Positions 54,082 through 62,842 of a stretch of 63,097 nucleotides of DNA are shown here, piece by piece. The first letter of the stretch is position 1, and the number at the start of each line of letters is the position of its first letter. Position numbers and translations under genes: made by a program. Source of the DNA: Tolypothrix campylonemoides VB511288. GTDB taxonomy: Bacteria; Cyanobacteriota; Cyanobacteriia; Cyanobacteriales; Nostocaceae. The stretch is taken from NCBI GenBank assembly GCA_000828075.3, contig JXCB02000001.1, positions 140,541-203,637 on the forward strand. Reading direction: 5' to 3'. The notes beneath the pieces are model-generated. The model saw only the letters and a list, made by a program, of their open reading frames with translations. It searched no databases and was not told the origin of the DNA.

Positions 54082-54978
54082 ATGTTGAAAAATAAAATGT
54101 TGAAAAAATGGGCTTCTCTGATTTTGTTGCTTGTTTTAGCAACCTGCATCGCATTATTTCCATCATTGGTAAATTCCGACCTTGGGGTGGCGGCTGATTC
54201 GTCTAATATCTGGCATCCAAAGCCGGGTACTACTTGGTATTGGCAGCTTAGAGAAACTGTTGATACATCCGTTGATGCACAGGTATATGATATTGACCTT
54301 TTCGATAATACTAACCAACTGGTTGAGGAGTTACATCAAAAAGGTCGTAAAGCTATCTGCTATATCAATGTAGGAGCATATGAAAATTGGCGTGAAGATA
54401 GCTACAAATTTACTACCGATGGTAAAGAACCCAAATCTGATGGGAGTAACCTTGACCGAAATATTGTGGGGAAAGCCTATGAAGGATGGGACGGGGAATA
54501 TTGGTTGAATATCAGGGAACAAAAGGTTCGTGATATTATGAAGTCCCGATTCGAGGAGTGCAAACGCAAGGGCTTTGATGGGGTAGAACCTGATAATATA
54601 GATAGCTATGACCCTGCTGAAAAAACGGGTTTTAATATCACACGGCAAGACCAAATTAATTACGACCAATGGCTTGCGAAAACTGCACACGATTTGGGTT
54701 TAAGTATAGGGTTGAAGAATGACCCAGGTAATGCAGAAGATTTAGTAGATACATTTGACTGGGCATTGACCGAGGATTGCTTTGCTCAAAATTGGTGCAC
54801 AGATATGAAACCCTTCATTGACAAAGAGAAAGCAGTATTTGCTGCTGAGTACACCGATCTAATGAACTCTACGACATTTACTGGCACTGTTTGCAATCAG
54901 GCTCAACAAATGAAATTTAGCGCCATCCTTCTAGATCGTAATTTGAATGGAAAACCCGTAGCAAAATGTTCGTCATGA
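54082..54978 (+). CDS. secreted GH114 endo-alpha-1,4-polygalactosaminidase-like protein
   Basis: About 298 residues from ATG at 54082 (another ATG follows at 54097; a TTG at 54058 is less likely). A signal peptide or lipid-type anchor (WASLILLLVLATCIALFPSL) precedes the GH114 barrel: TTWYWQL, AQVYDIDLFDN, KAICYINVGAYENWREDS, CKRKGFDGVEPDNIDSYD with the acidic catalytic region, and SIGLKNDPGNAEDL. The family cleaves galactosamine-rich polymers, such as those in microbial exopolysaccharides. Near a large polysaccharide cluster this suggests turnover of matrix, by inference. Confidence 0.87.
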   Translation: MLKNKMLKKWASLILLLVLATCIALFPSLVNSDLGVAADSSNIWHPKPGTTWYWQLRETVDTSVDAQVYDIDLFDNTNQLVEELHQKGRKAICYINVGAYENWREDSYKFTTDGKEPKSDGSNLDRNIVGKAYEGWDGEYWLNIREQKVRDIMKSRFEECKRKGFDGVEPDNIDSYDPAEKTGFNITRQDQINYDQWLAKTAHDLGLSIGLKNDPGNAEDLVDTFDWALTEDCFAQNWCTDMKPFIDKEKAVFAAEYTDLMNSTTFTGTVCNQAQQMKFSAILLDRNLNGKPVAKCSS

Positions 54979-55323
54979 AAAATTCATTAATTATGAATTA
55001 ATGAATTGAGAGGCTTCTTAAGAAGAACGCAGAACACAGAACACTAGTTACAGAATATCCCCAAGGATTTATCCGGGGGATTTAAGTACGGAAAAAGTTT
55101 GTTGGTCTCCAAAGAATTTATCCAGGGGCAGCCATACCAATACGAGCGCAACCTTACTCTTAATTCATGCTCGTCCGAAGCGTTTAATATTCTGACACCT
55201 GAGTTCTGTACCTATCGTTCTTTTTTGGTGAAACGGTATTAGTTGTAAGGCAAACACGCGATTGGCTTTACCACTCACTACCCCGAATCGCGATTGCCCT
55301 CCTGCTTCCCACTGCTTTCCCTT
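54979..55323. other. gap after the GH114 gene
   Basis: It contains AATTCATTAATTATGAATTAATGAATT, an AT hairpin just after the stop (54,980-55,006) that may end transcription, and two copies of a GGATTTATCC/GAATTTATCC-GGGG motif (55,060-55,130). No gene is supported. Confidence 0.4.
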
Positions 55324-55385
55324 GCGATCGCTCTCATCCTCTAGTCGTACACCCAAGGAACGTTTAGGGCAACAAGCATGAATTG
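55324..55385 (+). pseudogene. decayed PrsW gene copy, 3' fragment
   Basis: About 62 bp (GCGATCGCTCTCATCCTCTAG, then CGTACACCCAAGGAACG) match bases 50,485-50,545 of the intact PrsW gene in the same orientation. It continues the fragment at 52,520-52,808 after a gap of about 50 bp of PrsW sequence, but 2.5 kb of other DNA now lies between. Confidence 0.7.
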
Positions 55386-55460
55386 GGGCGACTAGTAAAA
55401 CTAGAGCACCCCTTTCAAATACTTATGAGCAAATATCAATCGCTATTTGCTTTAAGCTAG

Positions 55461-56333
55461 CTACACGCGTACTAACACAGGTTCATTCTGTGCAGCGTTA
55501 ACTGAGTTAGGATCTGACTCAGTACAATAAATTTCGCACGAGTTATTAGGGCTTTCGATTAATTTGACTTTGTATAGCTTGGCTCCCAATTCCTGGATGG
55601 GCGATCGCAGTAACTGACTAATGTGAAGTGCAATATTCTCAGCAGTGGGAACGACTTCGGCAAAATGCGCGATGTCTTTGTTGAGGAAGGTGTGGTCGAA
55701 TGGTTCTACAACGTAATCTTCTATAACTTTATTCAAAGCGCCTAAATCAATAATCATCCCTGTGCGTGCGTCAATTTCGCCTTTCACAGTCACTTCCAGA
55801 TGATAATTGTGTCCGTGACCGTTGGGACGAGCGCACTTACCGTAAATCTCGAAGTTTTCTTCGCTGCTGAGGCGAGGATGAGCTAGCCGATGGGCGGCGC
55901 TAAAATGAGTGCTGACAGTGAGGTATGCTTCCATGCCGTTTCCTAGATAATCAGCCCAAAGTTGAGGATGTTCAAAAAGCTGTATGCGGACTAAAGGTAA
56001 ATTGGGTGCAAGCCGTTGCCAAATCACCCGTGCAATGTTCTCAGTGGTGGGTAGAGTTTGTTGAAATTCTGACCACACATCGTTGAGATAGGAAAAGTCC
56101 AGTTGACTGGTTACTTCTCGCTTAATAACGTGTTTCACATCGGACAAGTTCAGAACCATGCCATATTCATCTAATTCCCCAATTAAGGAGACAAATAAGA
56201 CATAGTTATGCCCGTGTCCGGGAAATTTTGAGGAAGCATCAAATTTCTCAATATTTTCTGCTTCGCTCAGTTCTGGCAACCAATAGCGATGACTTGCTGA
56301 AAACTGAGCGCGGCGATTTACAATACATTGCAT
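55461..56333 (-). CDS. double 6-carboxytetrahydropterin/6-pyruvoyl-tetrahydropterin synthase domain protein
   Basis: 290 residues, two T-fold PTPS/QueD domains in one chain. The C-terminal copy (about 134-290) keeps the zinc ligands (SAAHR, NGHGHNY), catalytic Cys167 in YGKCARPNGHGHNY and the Asp-His pair in FDHTFLN. The N-terminal copy (1-130) keeps the zinc-type SASHR and PGHGHNY but has Ser34 in place of Cys and Phe80 in place of His, so it is probably inactive. It acts on dihydroneopterin triphosphate in queuosine or pterin synthesis. A pterin carbinolamine dehydratase gene lies 5 kb away. Confidence 0.87.
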   Translation of the reverse strand: MQCIVNRRAQFSASHRYWLPELSEAENIEKFDASSKFPGHGHNYVLFVSLIGELDEYGMVLNLSDVKHVIKREVTSQLDFSYLNDVWSEFQQTLPTTENIARVIWQRLAPNLPLVRIQLFEHPQLWADYLGNGMEAYLTVSTHFSAAHRLAHPRLSSEENFEIYGKCARPNGHGHNYHLEVTVKGEIDARTGMIIDLGALNKVIEDYVVEPFDHTFLNKDIAHFAEVVPTAENIALHISQLLRSPIQELGAKLYKVKLIESPNNSCEIYCTESDPNSVNAAQNEPVLVRV

Positions 56334-56480
56334 GAGTTAGCTGGGAGCAAAGCTTAAAATTTCTTAACTTTTCACTGCTTCCAGCATAAACTAATTGTGG
56401 TGTTAGTTGTTAGTTGTTAGTTCATTAACAGTTAACAGCTAACAGTCAGCACATTTCTACTACCACACACCCACTACCCA

Positions 56481-57182
56481 CTACACATACGTACCCACAG
56501 ATTCTTGTGCCTCACGATATAAATGAGTGGCAGTGCGGAACATTTCTTGCCCAGCGTGCAAGTAACTTTCGTCGTAGTTGAGAGGGAAATATTCCAACTG
56601 ATCTAACCCATCCCCAACTTGATTCAGGCAATAGTAGAGGTGAGCTGCTGCTCTTGCTAAACTAGGCGGATTTGGTAGAGAACGAAAAGTGATTTGCGCC
56701 TGCTTGAGGTCGTCTCGACAGGCGTTTAGGTAATCCTGAAATTCTTCTAGCAGGACATCATCAAAGGGATCAGCTGCTAGTTTCTCAATTTGCTCCTTTA
56801 AGGAAGTGAGAATGCTAAACACCAGGCGATTTACTGGTTGATAAACCAGGTGCAGCCATTCCTCAATTTGTTCATCCGCATCCCTTCCTGTTTTTCGGGT
56901 CGCCTGGTATTGCTTTTGAGCTGTAGCTGTCCGCTGTTGCCTATTGCTGGTCGTTTTTTGAGAACGTTGACGCAATCTTTGGTCGTAATTTTGGCGATTT
57001 TGAACATCGCCCAAGACCTCATATGCTGCATTCACGCGGATAATTTGCTCAGGATCTGATGTGCCCTGATTGCTGTCGGGATGAAACATCTTGACCAAGC
57101 GACGATAAGCTTGCTTAATCTCCGCTTGGCTGGCGTTCGGATTGACTTTAAGTGTTTCGTAGTGGTTCGTCTTATCTGCCAT
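56481..57182 (-). CDS. DnaJ-domain protein
   Basis: 233 residues. The N-terminal J domain (about 7-70) has helix II YRRLVKMF followed by the HPD motif (34-36). No Gly/Phe-rich or zinc-finger region follows. Instead there is a Gln/Arg-rich linker and a helical C-terminal domain (YLNACRDDLKQAQITFRSLP to QEMFRTATHLYREAQ). It can stimulate a DnaK ATPase and recruit a specific client. It begins 15 bp after the cysK stop on the same strand, so the two form an operon. Confidence 0.88.
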   Translation of the reverse strand: MADKTNHYETLKVNPNASQAEIKQAYRRLVKMFHPDSNQGTSDPEQIIRVNAAYEVLGDVQNRQNYDQRLRQRSQKTTSNRQQRTATAQKQYQATRKTGRDADEQIEEWLHLVYQPVNRLVFSILTSLKEQIEKLAADPFDDVLLEEFQDYLNACRDDLKQAQITFRSLPNPPSLARAAAHLYYCLNQVGDGLDQLEYFPLNYDESYLHAGQEMFRTATHLYREAQESVGTYV

Positions 57183-57197
57183 TCTTCCAATTTATCG

Positions 57198-58160
57198 TTA
57201 GCTGATGCTAACTGCTACCCTTGGCTCCAAATCTTGGAACAACGGTGTACTTAAATACCTTTCTCCAAAACTTGGCTGAATCATTACTATCAAGCGCCCT
57301 TCGTTTTCTTTGCGTTGAGCGACACGAATGGCAGCACACAAAGCTGCTCCACTGGAAATGCCAGAGAGTAGCCCTTCTTCTCTTGCCAAACGCCGACCGT
57401 AAGCGATCGCTTCTTCATCGGTAACAGAAATCACTTCATCTATCATATTTACATTTAGCACCTGGGGAATGAACCCTGCACCGATTCCCTGAATTTTGTG
57501 GGGTCCGGGTTTTCCTCCAGATAAAACTGGGCTATTTGCTGGTTCTACTGCGATCGCCTTAAAACTCGGTTTGCGTGCTTTGATGACTTCGGCTACACCT
57601 GTAATCGTACCACCCGTTCCGATTCCAGCAACCATCATATCCACCTGTCCGTCAGTATCCTCCCAGATTTCCTCTGCTGTCGTTTCCCGGTGTATTTTTG
57701 CATTAGCTGGGTTACGGAACTGCTGTAACATATAGGCATCGTGGGTGTTATCAACGATTTCCTGCGCCCGCCGAATTGCCCCACTCATACCTTCAATTCC
57801 TGGTGTGAGTTCTAATTCCGCTCCATACGCCCGCAGCATTGCCCGTCGTTCACCGCTCATTGTCTCAGGCATTGTCAAAATTAATCGATACCCTTTTGCT
57901 GCTGCTACCATTGCCAGGGCAATTCCAGTATTTCCAGAGGTGGGTTCCACTAATATCGTTTTCCCAGGAGCAATCAACCCTTCTGCCTCTGCGGTGTTGA
58001 TCATGCTCACACCAATTCGGTCTTTTACTGAAGCGGCTGGGTTCATACTTTCCAGCTTCACTACAATCTGTGCGACACAACCTTCCGCTTGAGGGATACG
58101 GTTGAGTTGCACCAGAGGAGTACGACCAACAAGTTCTGTAATATCACGAGCTATTCGCAT
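57198..58160 (-). CDS. cysK: cysteine synthase A, copy 2
   Basis: 320 residues. The PLP lysine is Lys46 (AASVKDRIG), with [10 protein letters not shown] and [13 protein letters not shown]. It is about three quarters identical to the copy at 23,022-23,966 and carries a six-residue C-terminal extension (VAVSIS). The Rrf2-type regulator lies 100 bp upstream on the same strand and the DnaJ gene follows 15 bp downstream, so this copy is probably the sulfur- or redox-regulated one. Confidence 0.94.
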   Translation of the reverse strand: MRIARDITELVGRTPLVQLNRIPQAEGCVAQIVVKLESMNPAASVKDRIGVSMINTAEAEGLIAPGKTILVEPTSGNTGIALAMVAAAKGYRLILTMPETMSGERRAMLRAYGAELELTPGIEGMSGAIRRAQEIVDNTHDAYMLQQFRNPANAKIHRETTAEEIWEDTDGQVDMMVAGIGTGGTITGVAEVIKARKPSFKAIAVEPANSPVLSGGKPGPHKIQGIGAGFIPQVLNVNMIDEVISVTDEEAIAYGRRLAREEGLLSGISSGAALCAAIRVAQRKENEGRLIVMIQPSFGERYLSTPLFQDLEPRVAVSIS

Positions 58161-58260
58161 ACCTTAGTCCCTAGTCATTAGTTATGAGTTATGAGTCATT
58201 AGTCAACAGTCAATCATAAAAATTAACAACCTTCTTTTCTCATTGACTATTGACTATTGA

Positions 58261-58698
58261 CTAAATGTAGTACATTATGTCCAACTGTCGTCGAGAATCT
58301 CGTTTTTCACACAGCTCCGCAAGCGTGTATTTTTGCAAAACCGCGTTTGCCGCAAGCCTTGCCTCTTGCCAAATATCTTCTACAACAGCACTGTCTACAG
58401 TTTTAGGATTGACATCTTCTTCACATGGGCGCACATCTAACCCTTCTAAACAACTCAAAACCTCGAAAAGACTGATTTTCCAGGGTTCTCGCGCCAATAG
58501 ATAACCGCCCTTTGACCCGCGCTGACTTTTGACTAAACCTCCACGCCTTAAGGTCGCCAACAGCTGTTCTAGATAGCGGTCTGGTATATTTTGTTGTGCA
58601 GCAATCTGTCGAATTTGCAGCGGTTCTCCGCTTTGGTAATGAATTGCTAGCTCTAATAAAGCAAGAATTCCGTATTCTGATTTACACGATAGTTCCAC
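58261..58698 (-). CDS. Rrf2-family transcriptional regulator
   Basis: 145 residues with a winged helix (SCKSEYGILALLELAIHY, LQIRQIAAQQNIPDRYLEQLL, GLVKSQRGSKGGYLLAR) and a dimer helix. Cysteines are at 5, 83, 92 and 130; the IscR-type three-Cys cluster is not complete, so it is more like CymR-type regulators that sense cysteine metabolism by protein contact. It lies just upstream of cysK copy 2, which fits regulation of that gene. Confidence 0.88.
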   Translation of the reverse strand: MELSCKSEYGILALLELAIHYQSGEPLQIRQIAAQQNIPDRYLEQLLATLRRGGLVKSQRGSKGGYLLAREPWKISLFEVLSCLEGLDVRPCEEDVNPKTVDSAVVEDIWQEARLAANAVLQKYTLAELCEKRDSRRQLDIMYYI

Positions 58699-59250
58699 AG
58701 CAGCTTTTAAAAGAGGTGATCAGTTTCAAACAGAGGAGATACAGAGAAAGTTAAAAGTCAAAATAATTTTTTATTTTTTACTTTTCTTGTCCTCTTTACT
58801 AGTATACTCCGGTTATCCACTAGGGTTTTGGCTTTAGTTTTTTAAATTTAACGGATTCGCGGAAGTCCCCACCCTCAACATACCCTAGTGGTAGGTATGG
58901 AGAGCGGCTTCCGGACGAAAACATCTCCGACCGATAATGACCAAAGGTCATTAAGAAAGTGGGGTGGTTGAGGAGTCCTTGTCTTGCGGCGAGACCAGTG
59001 CTGTTGGCGCAGCCTGTCCGCAGGGCGAATGGGGTCTCTCAACAAGCGATAACTGCTGTTGGCGCAGCCTCTCGGCATGAAATCATCCAAGAGATTCTGC
59101 ACGGTCGGGAAATTTTGCCCCTAGAGCGCGATCGCTTTGTCAATGGCTTGATTGACGTAACCATTGGGGAGCGATCGCATCTCACAGATCATTTGGTATG
59201 AGATATTGGTGAGCAATGCCCACCTTACAGGAAAACGCTGTAAAGCGCCC
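58699..59250. other. repeat-rich gap with a possible gene remnant
   Basis: Two copies of a CTGTTGGCGCAGCCT motif (near 58,999 and 59,052) flank dispersed repeats (CGCAGGGCGAATGGGGTC). The frame ending at 59,201 reads HEIIQEILHGREILPLERDR and FVNGLIDVTIGERSHLTDHL, with a protein-like composition, but its start is made of repeat sequence. It may be the tail of a lost gene. Confidence 0.4.
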
Positions 59251-59282
59251 AAAAATATAAAAAGCCCCGCTGTAAGGCGGGG
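59251..59282 (-). terminator. rho-independent terminator of the porin gene
   Basis: On the minus strand CCCCGC-CTTACA-GCGGGG is followed by CTTTTTATATTTTT, about 45 bp after the porin stop. Stem and U-rich tail are both good. Confidence 0.88.
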
Positions 59283-59326
59283 AGGAATTTATTTAATTAC
59301 AGAATGTTCTAGGAATTGTCAACCCT

Positions 59327-61150
59327 CTAGAAGGTGAAGGTTGTTCTTAGAGTTCCAATAATCGCATCATCGTTGTTGTTGTTCTGACCAGGAGATGTCA
59401 GATAAATCACACCAGGAGTGATGGAGATGTTATTGCTCACCTGATACTTGTAGAAGCCTTCGATACTGTAAGGTATGTCGTTAGCGCCTGCTACTCGACC
59501 ACGGGCATAAGGTTGTGCTCCTGCAAAAATACCTAAGACGTTACCGCGCTTTCCAAAGTCAGGTAAGGCGATTCCAGCTCCGTAGCTCCAAGCTTGATAG
59601 TCATCATTGCTACCAAAGCCTGTAACGTCGTGATAGGAAACGAAGCCACTAATAGAGAATTTGTCACTTGGTCTCAACGCTGCTGACAAACCGTAGGAGT
59701 TACTAGAAGATGCATTGGTGGCGCTGAGAGCGTTGGCTTGTGAGGTACCTACTACAGGGACGTTTGCGCCTTGGAATCCGCCAGCATCAAATAAAGCACT
59801 ACCTGCTCCGTGATATCCGTGAACGTAAGTAGCTGCTAATGCAAACCGCTGACCAAGATTAAAGTTCAACTGTCCTAAAGCTGCGTAGTTCCCCTCGAAG
59901 ATACCTGAACCTCCATTAGGACTATTCGCTTCAGAAGCCAAGTAACCTAAAGTTAACGAACTTGGTTTGAGGATACCACCACCCCTACCAAAGGGGATGT
60001 TGAGTGCTGCACCTGCGCCACCACCAATACGATAGATGGGGTTTTCCGAAGCGAAGGTCGTCAAAGCACCATTACCACCGTCATAGTCTTCAAAGTAGGG
60101 GTTGTTGGTGGGAGCATAATCGCTGTGAATACCACCAGTAGCTGCAACGTAAAGTTGTGCAGGTCCTACAGGGACGTAGTAAGCCAGCCAATCTAGGACA
60201 ACATCGTTACTGTTGTTGGCATCTCCTGTAAGGTTAAAGGTTTGAAAGCCTTCAGCACTTAGCTCTGAGGTACCTATACCGCCTCCGTTGACGTCTACAC
60301 TACCACCTGTGTTCAATCTTCTGGCATTACCAGTAGCCAAACGGGTATGCAGAACGTCTCTACCTGTGAAACTTGTTTGGAAGTCTAAACGTACCCTGTT
60401 TTGGAAGACTGTATTATTGTCACCGCCTGCTGTATCGCCAAAAGCATCAGTGAGAGCGAAAATTGCTTCACCAACGAGTTTAGTCGTTGTCGAGAATTGG
60501 TTAGCTTCCAATTCTGCTGTCTTTGCTTCTAATGTATCTACACGACCGCGCAAGGTAGCTAGTTCTGCAGAAAATTCTTCTTGCAAGCGTTGCAACGTAG
60601 CCAAGTCTTCTTTTCTGACCAAGTCAGTTGTTGCTGTAGCAATCAGTTCGTTGACCCGGTCTAAACATGCATTTAAACCCGCAGCAAATTCATAACGGGT
60701 CAAAGCACGGTTACCACGGTATGTACCATTCGGATAACCAGCAATACAACCATAACGTTCAACTAAAGACTGCAATGCTTGGAAAGCCCAGTCTGTTGGC
60801 TGTACATCGGAGAACTGGGAAACAGATGTCACTTGAGAGACAGAATTGTTTTTCCCCTCTTCGCTGTAGCTGTTAACTTGCTGCAAAACATTGACTTCAG
60901 TTTGTTGTGCTTGAGCCAATGTTTCTGGCTTGGAGGTAACTTGATTTGTCTGTGAAGTTGTTGATGTTGATGATGTTGATACTGATACTGATGAAGAAGC
61001 TTCTTGATTATTGTTAATTTGTGAAACTTCTGTCTTCACAACTTGATTATTGCTGTTGTTTTGACCAGCGATCGCTGTTGTGGGAACCAACAATGTTGCT
61101 CCTAAAAGCGCTGGACTGACCATCAAGCATTTCCACAAGAGATTAGACAT
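59327..61150 (-). CDS. iron-uptake porin (SLH plus OprB type)
   Basis: 607 residues from ATG at 61150 (MSNLLWKCLMVSPALLGATL), which has AGGAGAACAGGA upstream; an in-frame start 46 codons earlier would hide the signal peptide. Signal peptide to about 28 (TTAIAG), a Ser/Thr/Gln/Asn-rich linker, an SLH domain about 110-170 (FSDVQPTDWAFQALQSLVER, AGYPNGTYRGNRALTRYEFA), a coiled coil about 175-220, and an OprB-type beta barrel to the C-terminal Phe (TLRTTFTF). It sits in the outer membrane, held to peptidoglycan by SLH, and passes ions and small solutes, including iron. Confidence 0.93.
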   Translation of the reverse strand: MSNLLWKCLMVSPALLGATLLVPTTAIAGQNNSNNQVVKTEVSQINNNQEASSSVSVSTSSTSTTSQTNQVTSKPETLAQAQQTEVNVLQQVNSYSEEGKNNSVSQVTSVSQFSDVQPTDWAFQALQSLVERYGCIAGYPNGTYRGNRALTRYEFAAGLNACLDRVNELIATATTDLVRKEDLATLQRLQEEFSAELATLRGRVDTLEAKTAELEANQFSTTTKLVGEAIFALTDAFGDTAGGDNNTVFQNRVRLDFQTSFTGRDVLHTRLATGNARRLNTGGSVDVNGGGIGTSELSAEGFQTFNLTGDANNSNDVVLDWLAYYVPVGPAQLYVAATGGIHSDYAPTNNPYFEDYDGGNGALTTFASENPIYRIGGGAGAALNIPFGRGGGILKPSSLTLGYLASEANSPNGGSGIFEGNYAALGQLNFNLGQRFALAATYVHGYHGAGSALFDAGGFQGANVPVVGTSQANALSATNASSSNSYGLSAALRPSDKFSISGFVSYHDVTGFGSNDDYQAWSYGAGIALPDFGKRGNVLGIFAGAQPYARGRVAGANDIPYSIEGFYKYQVSNNISITPGVIYLTSPGQNNNNDDAIIGTLRTTFTF

Positions 61151-61561
61151 CTTTCCTGTTCTCCTCACACCTTCTATAGATAACTTTTTTGCTGCAACTA
61201 CTCTCGAAATATTCTCGAAATTACGAGTTTTTATTGATACTTGTGGATTAGGCATATTAGCCCTCAACACTATTTTAGTTTTTGCCAAGCTAACAACTAA
61301 TTAAGTTTAGGTAAAGAAACCATGGGATTAACTTATGCAAAAACATAGTTGTATTTACTCGTAATTATAAGTCGGAAAAAGTCGATGACAAGATGGAAGC
61401 GATCGCCTTATAAACTGTCACACATCTCATCTCAGTGTCTGGAAATAAATTTCTAGATGACATAAAGCCAAAAACGTCCTCTGCAAGGGCTTTTTTTCCA
61501 CTTACAAAGCTATGAATATATGCAATTTTTGAAGCAGCAAATCGCAATGCAAGCAAATCAC
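61151..61561. other. upstream region of the porin gene, no supported gene
   Basis: It should hold the porin promoter. A 63-codon minus-strand ORF (61,365-61,556) has no homologue that I recognise and an unlikely composition. A GCAAGGGC-TTTTTTT tract is near 61,482-61,498. Confidence 0.35.
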
Positions 61562-61843
61562 TTAATTGATTTGGGAAATCACCTGTGCCAAATCAAAGTC
61601 TTTCTGCGTTAACCCACCAGCATCATGGGTTGTGAGTAAAATTTTGACTTTGTTGTAAGAAATCTCGATATCTGGATGATGTCCTGCTGACTCAGCAGGC
61701 TCGACAAGCTTATTCACAAACTCTATAGCCTGGACAAAGTCTTTAAACTTGCGGTTATATTGCAACGTTGACCCCTGTCGTGTCCAATCTGGCAAATGGC
61801 TTACTCTTTCTTGAATTTCTGCCTCAGTAAGTAGCTGCGCCAT
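61562..61843 (-). CDS. phhB: 4a-hydroxytetrahydrobiopterin dehydratase (pterin carbinolamine dehydratase)
   Basis: 93 residues from ATG at 61843 (MAQLLTEAEIQERVSHLPDW); five codons upstream an in-frame start is less typical. The motif EPAESAGHHPDIEISYNKVKI contains the catalytic His pair, followed by TTHDAGGLTQKDFDLA. It dehydrates 4a-carbinolamine pterins formed in aromatic hydroxylation, or acts in molybdopterin-like pterin recycling in bacteria that lack the hydroxylase. It is not in an operon but lies near the PTPS-type gene. Confidence 0.92.
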   Translation of the reverse strand: MAQLLTEAEIQERVSHLPDWTRQGSTLQYNRKFKDFVQAIEFVNKLVEPAESAGHHPDIEISYNKVKILLTTHDAGGLTQKDFDLAQVISQIN

Positions 61844-62379
61844 ATAATGAAATCCCAAAAACTGAATTTCTTTGTTCTTTTGTTTGTTCTTTTGTAGGAT
61901 CTTTAACTGAAAAAGGACTAGTAGTCACTGACATTATGCCCTCTTCATTGTGGAATATAGAGGCTGAGTGCTGCTATTTCCTCTTCCTCCTGACAGTTTT
62001 TTAAAGACCCTAGCTTGCAAATAGAACGCGGAATTTACTCCTTGAATTGTTTAACGTTGTTTAACCAATCACACAGACGCCGTACTCGCGTTTTGTAGCT
62101 ATTAGCTATATCCGTGGTACTAACCTTGTCTTTGTTACAAAATTTTTGAGTGTAACTGTTGTATGTTGTATAAATGTATGTTGTATAAAGTCAACAATCC
62201 TAGACTGACAATCTTAACTGACGTTACTTGCTCAATAAATGTTCCAGCAAGATAAATACCAAAGATTTATAAAGATTTATATCGTTTCAACCAACAGACG
62301 CTATTTCTCTTGATTAGACTTCTTGCACTCCCGAACTTTTTCTTAATGTTCTTCTTTGCGTCTTTGCAACGCCAGTCAC
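61844..62379. other. gap upstream of the pterin dehydratase gene
   Basis: AT-rich. Contains TGTATGTTGTATAAATGTATGTTGTATAAAG (62,159-62,190), a tandem repeat of about 17 bp. No gene is supported. Confidence 0.4.
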
Positions 62380-62466
62380 TTACGGAGGGAAAACGCCAGG
62401 TCCTACAACGGGGGGAACCCCCGCAACGGACTGGCTCCCCTCCTGCAGTGCTGGCTCGCCTTTGCA
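62372..62466. repeat. dispersed GC-rich repeat (CTCCTGCAGYGCTGGCTC)
   Basis: This block carries CTCCTGCAGTGCTGGCTCGCC and nearby palindromes (GGGGGGAACCCCC). The same 20-bp core (with C for T at one position) is in the in-frame repeat block at about 9335-9355. Confidence 0.7.
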
Positions 62467-62551
62467 CGAAACAAAATAATATTTATGCAAGTTGTCTATT
62501 GTAATAGCTTTTTTCTGTCTTCTTGTTAAGACCTTCCCTACATAAAACTAT

Positions 62552-62589
62552 CCGCTCCTACTCAGATCAGTTGACCTAAGTAAGAGCGG
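62552..62589 (-). terminator. terminator-like hairpin of the small RNA unit
   Basis: CCGCTC and GAGCGG form the base, then TACT/AGTA and AGGTC/GATCT with single-base bulges, closing a small loop. TAGTTTTATG follows on the minus strand. Confidence 0.6.
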
Positions 62590-62690
62590 TCTAGCGGGTC
62601 TTCAGGTTGCAACCAGACTGCCGGAAGGAACTCCGAGCTTGCCTAGCCACTTAGTCTAACTTAGTCTTACTAAAAGACTAAGGCTAGCTT

Positions 62691-62762
62691 CTAGAGAACA
62701 GCCCCGGCACACAGCCGGCTAACTGCAACCTGATGACCCATGCATTTACTACTTTCTATCAT
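62691..62762 (-). CDS. 23-residue small protein or leader peptide
   Basis: MIESSKCMGHQVAVSRLCAG then AVL. AAGGAGGTGAT, which can pair with 11 bases of the 16S rRNA 3' end, lies 8 bases (from GGAGG) before the ATG. This is the strongest ribosome site I see in the window. Codons for residues 10-13 (CAT CAG GTT GCA) form one arm of a 10-bp helix with RNA 110 bases downstream, so a translating ribosome would open that structure. Two Cys, one Met after Cys, and no membrane segment. I do not recognise the peptide. Confidence 0.55.
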   Translation of the reverse strand: MIESSKCMGHQVAVSRLCAGAVL

Positions 62763-62842
62763 GGGCATCACCTCCTTGTTGCCTAAACGGTCTTAGTCTC
62801 AAAAAGGCAGAGTTTTTAGCTCTGGGTTATTCACCTTTACCC

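Larger units (their letters stand above)
62545..62836 (-). ncRNA. candidate regulatory RNA unit with embedded 23-codon ORF
   Basis: On the minus strand this is a closed transcription unit: promoter-like -35/-10 at 62,865-62,870 and 62,843-62,848, a leader of about 74 bases with an extended ribosome site, a 23-codon ORF (62,762-62,691), then a multi-stem region. A 10-bp helix joins 62,724-62,733 (inside the ORF) to 62,602-62,611. Within it CTAGCC (62,643-62,648) pairs with GGCTAG (62,682-62,687) and CTTAGTCTT (62,660-62,668) pairs with AAGACTAAG (62,674-62,682). The unit ends at a hairpin with a U-rich tail (62,545-62,589). The family is unknown to me. Confidence 0.5.

Noticed and set aside
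58959-59201. 80-codon ORF as an intact gene
   Set aside because: Its first half is dispersed repeat sequence; only the tail looks protein-like, so it is noted as a possible remnant.
60288-60695. 135-codon plus-strand ORF opposite the porin gene
   Set aside because: Shadow frame of the coiled-coil and barrel region; composition follows the antisense of the porin.
62720-62770. hammerhead ribozyme core (CTGATGA) on the plus strand
   Set aside because: A 6-bp stem follows, but the required GAAA and cleavage triplet are missing.
62759-62775. 16S rRNA 3'-end remnant (ATCACCTCCTT)
   Set aside because: The similarity stops at the anti-Shine-Dalgarno itself; it is better explained as a ribosome site on the minus strand.
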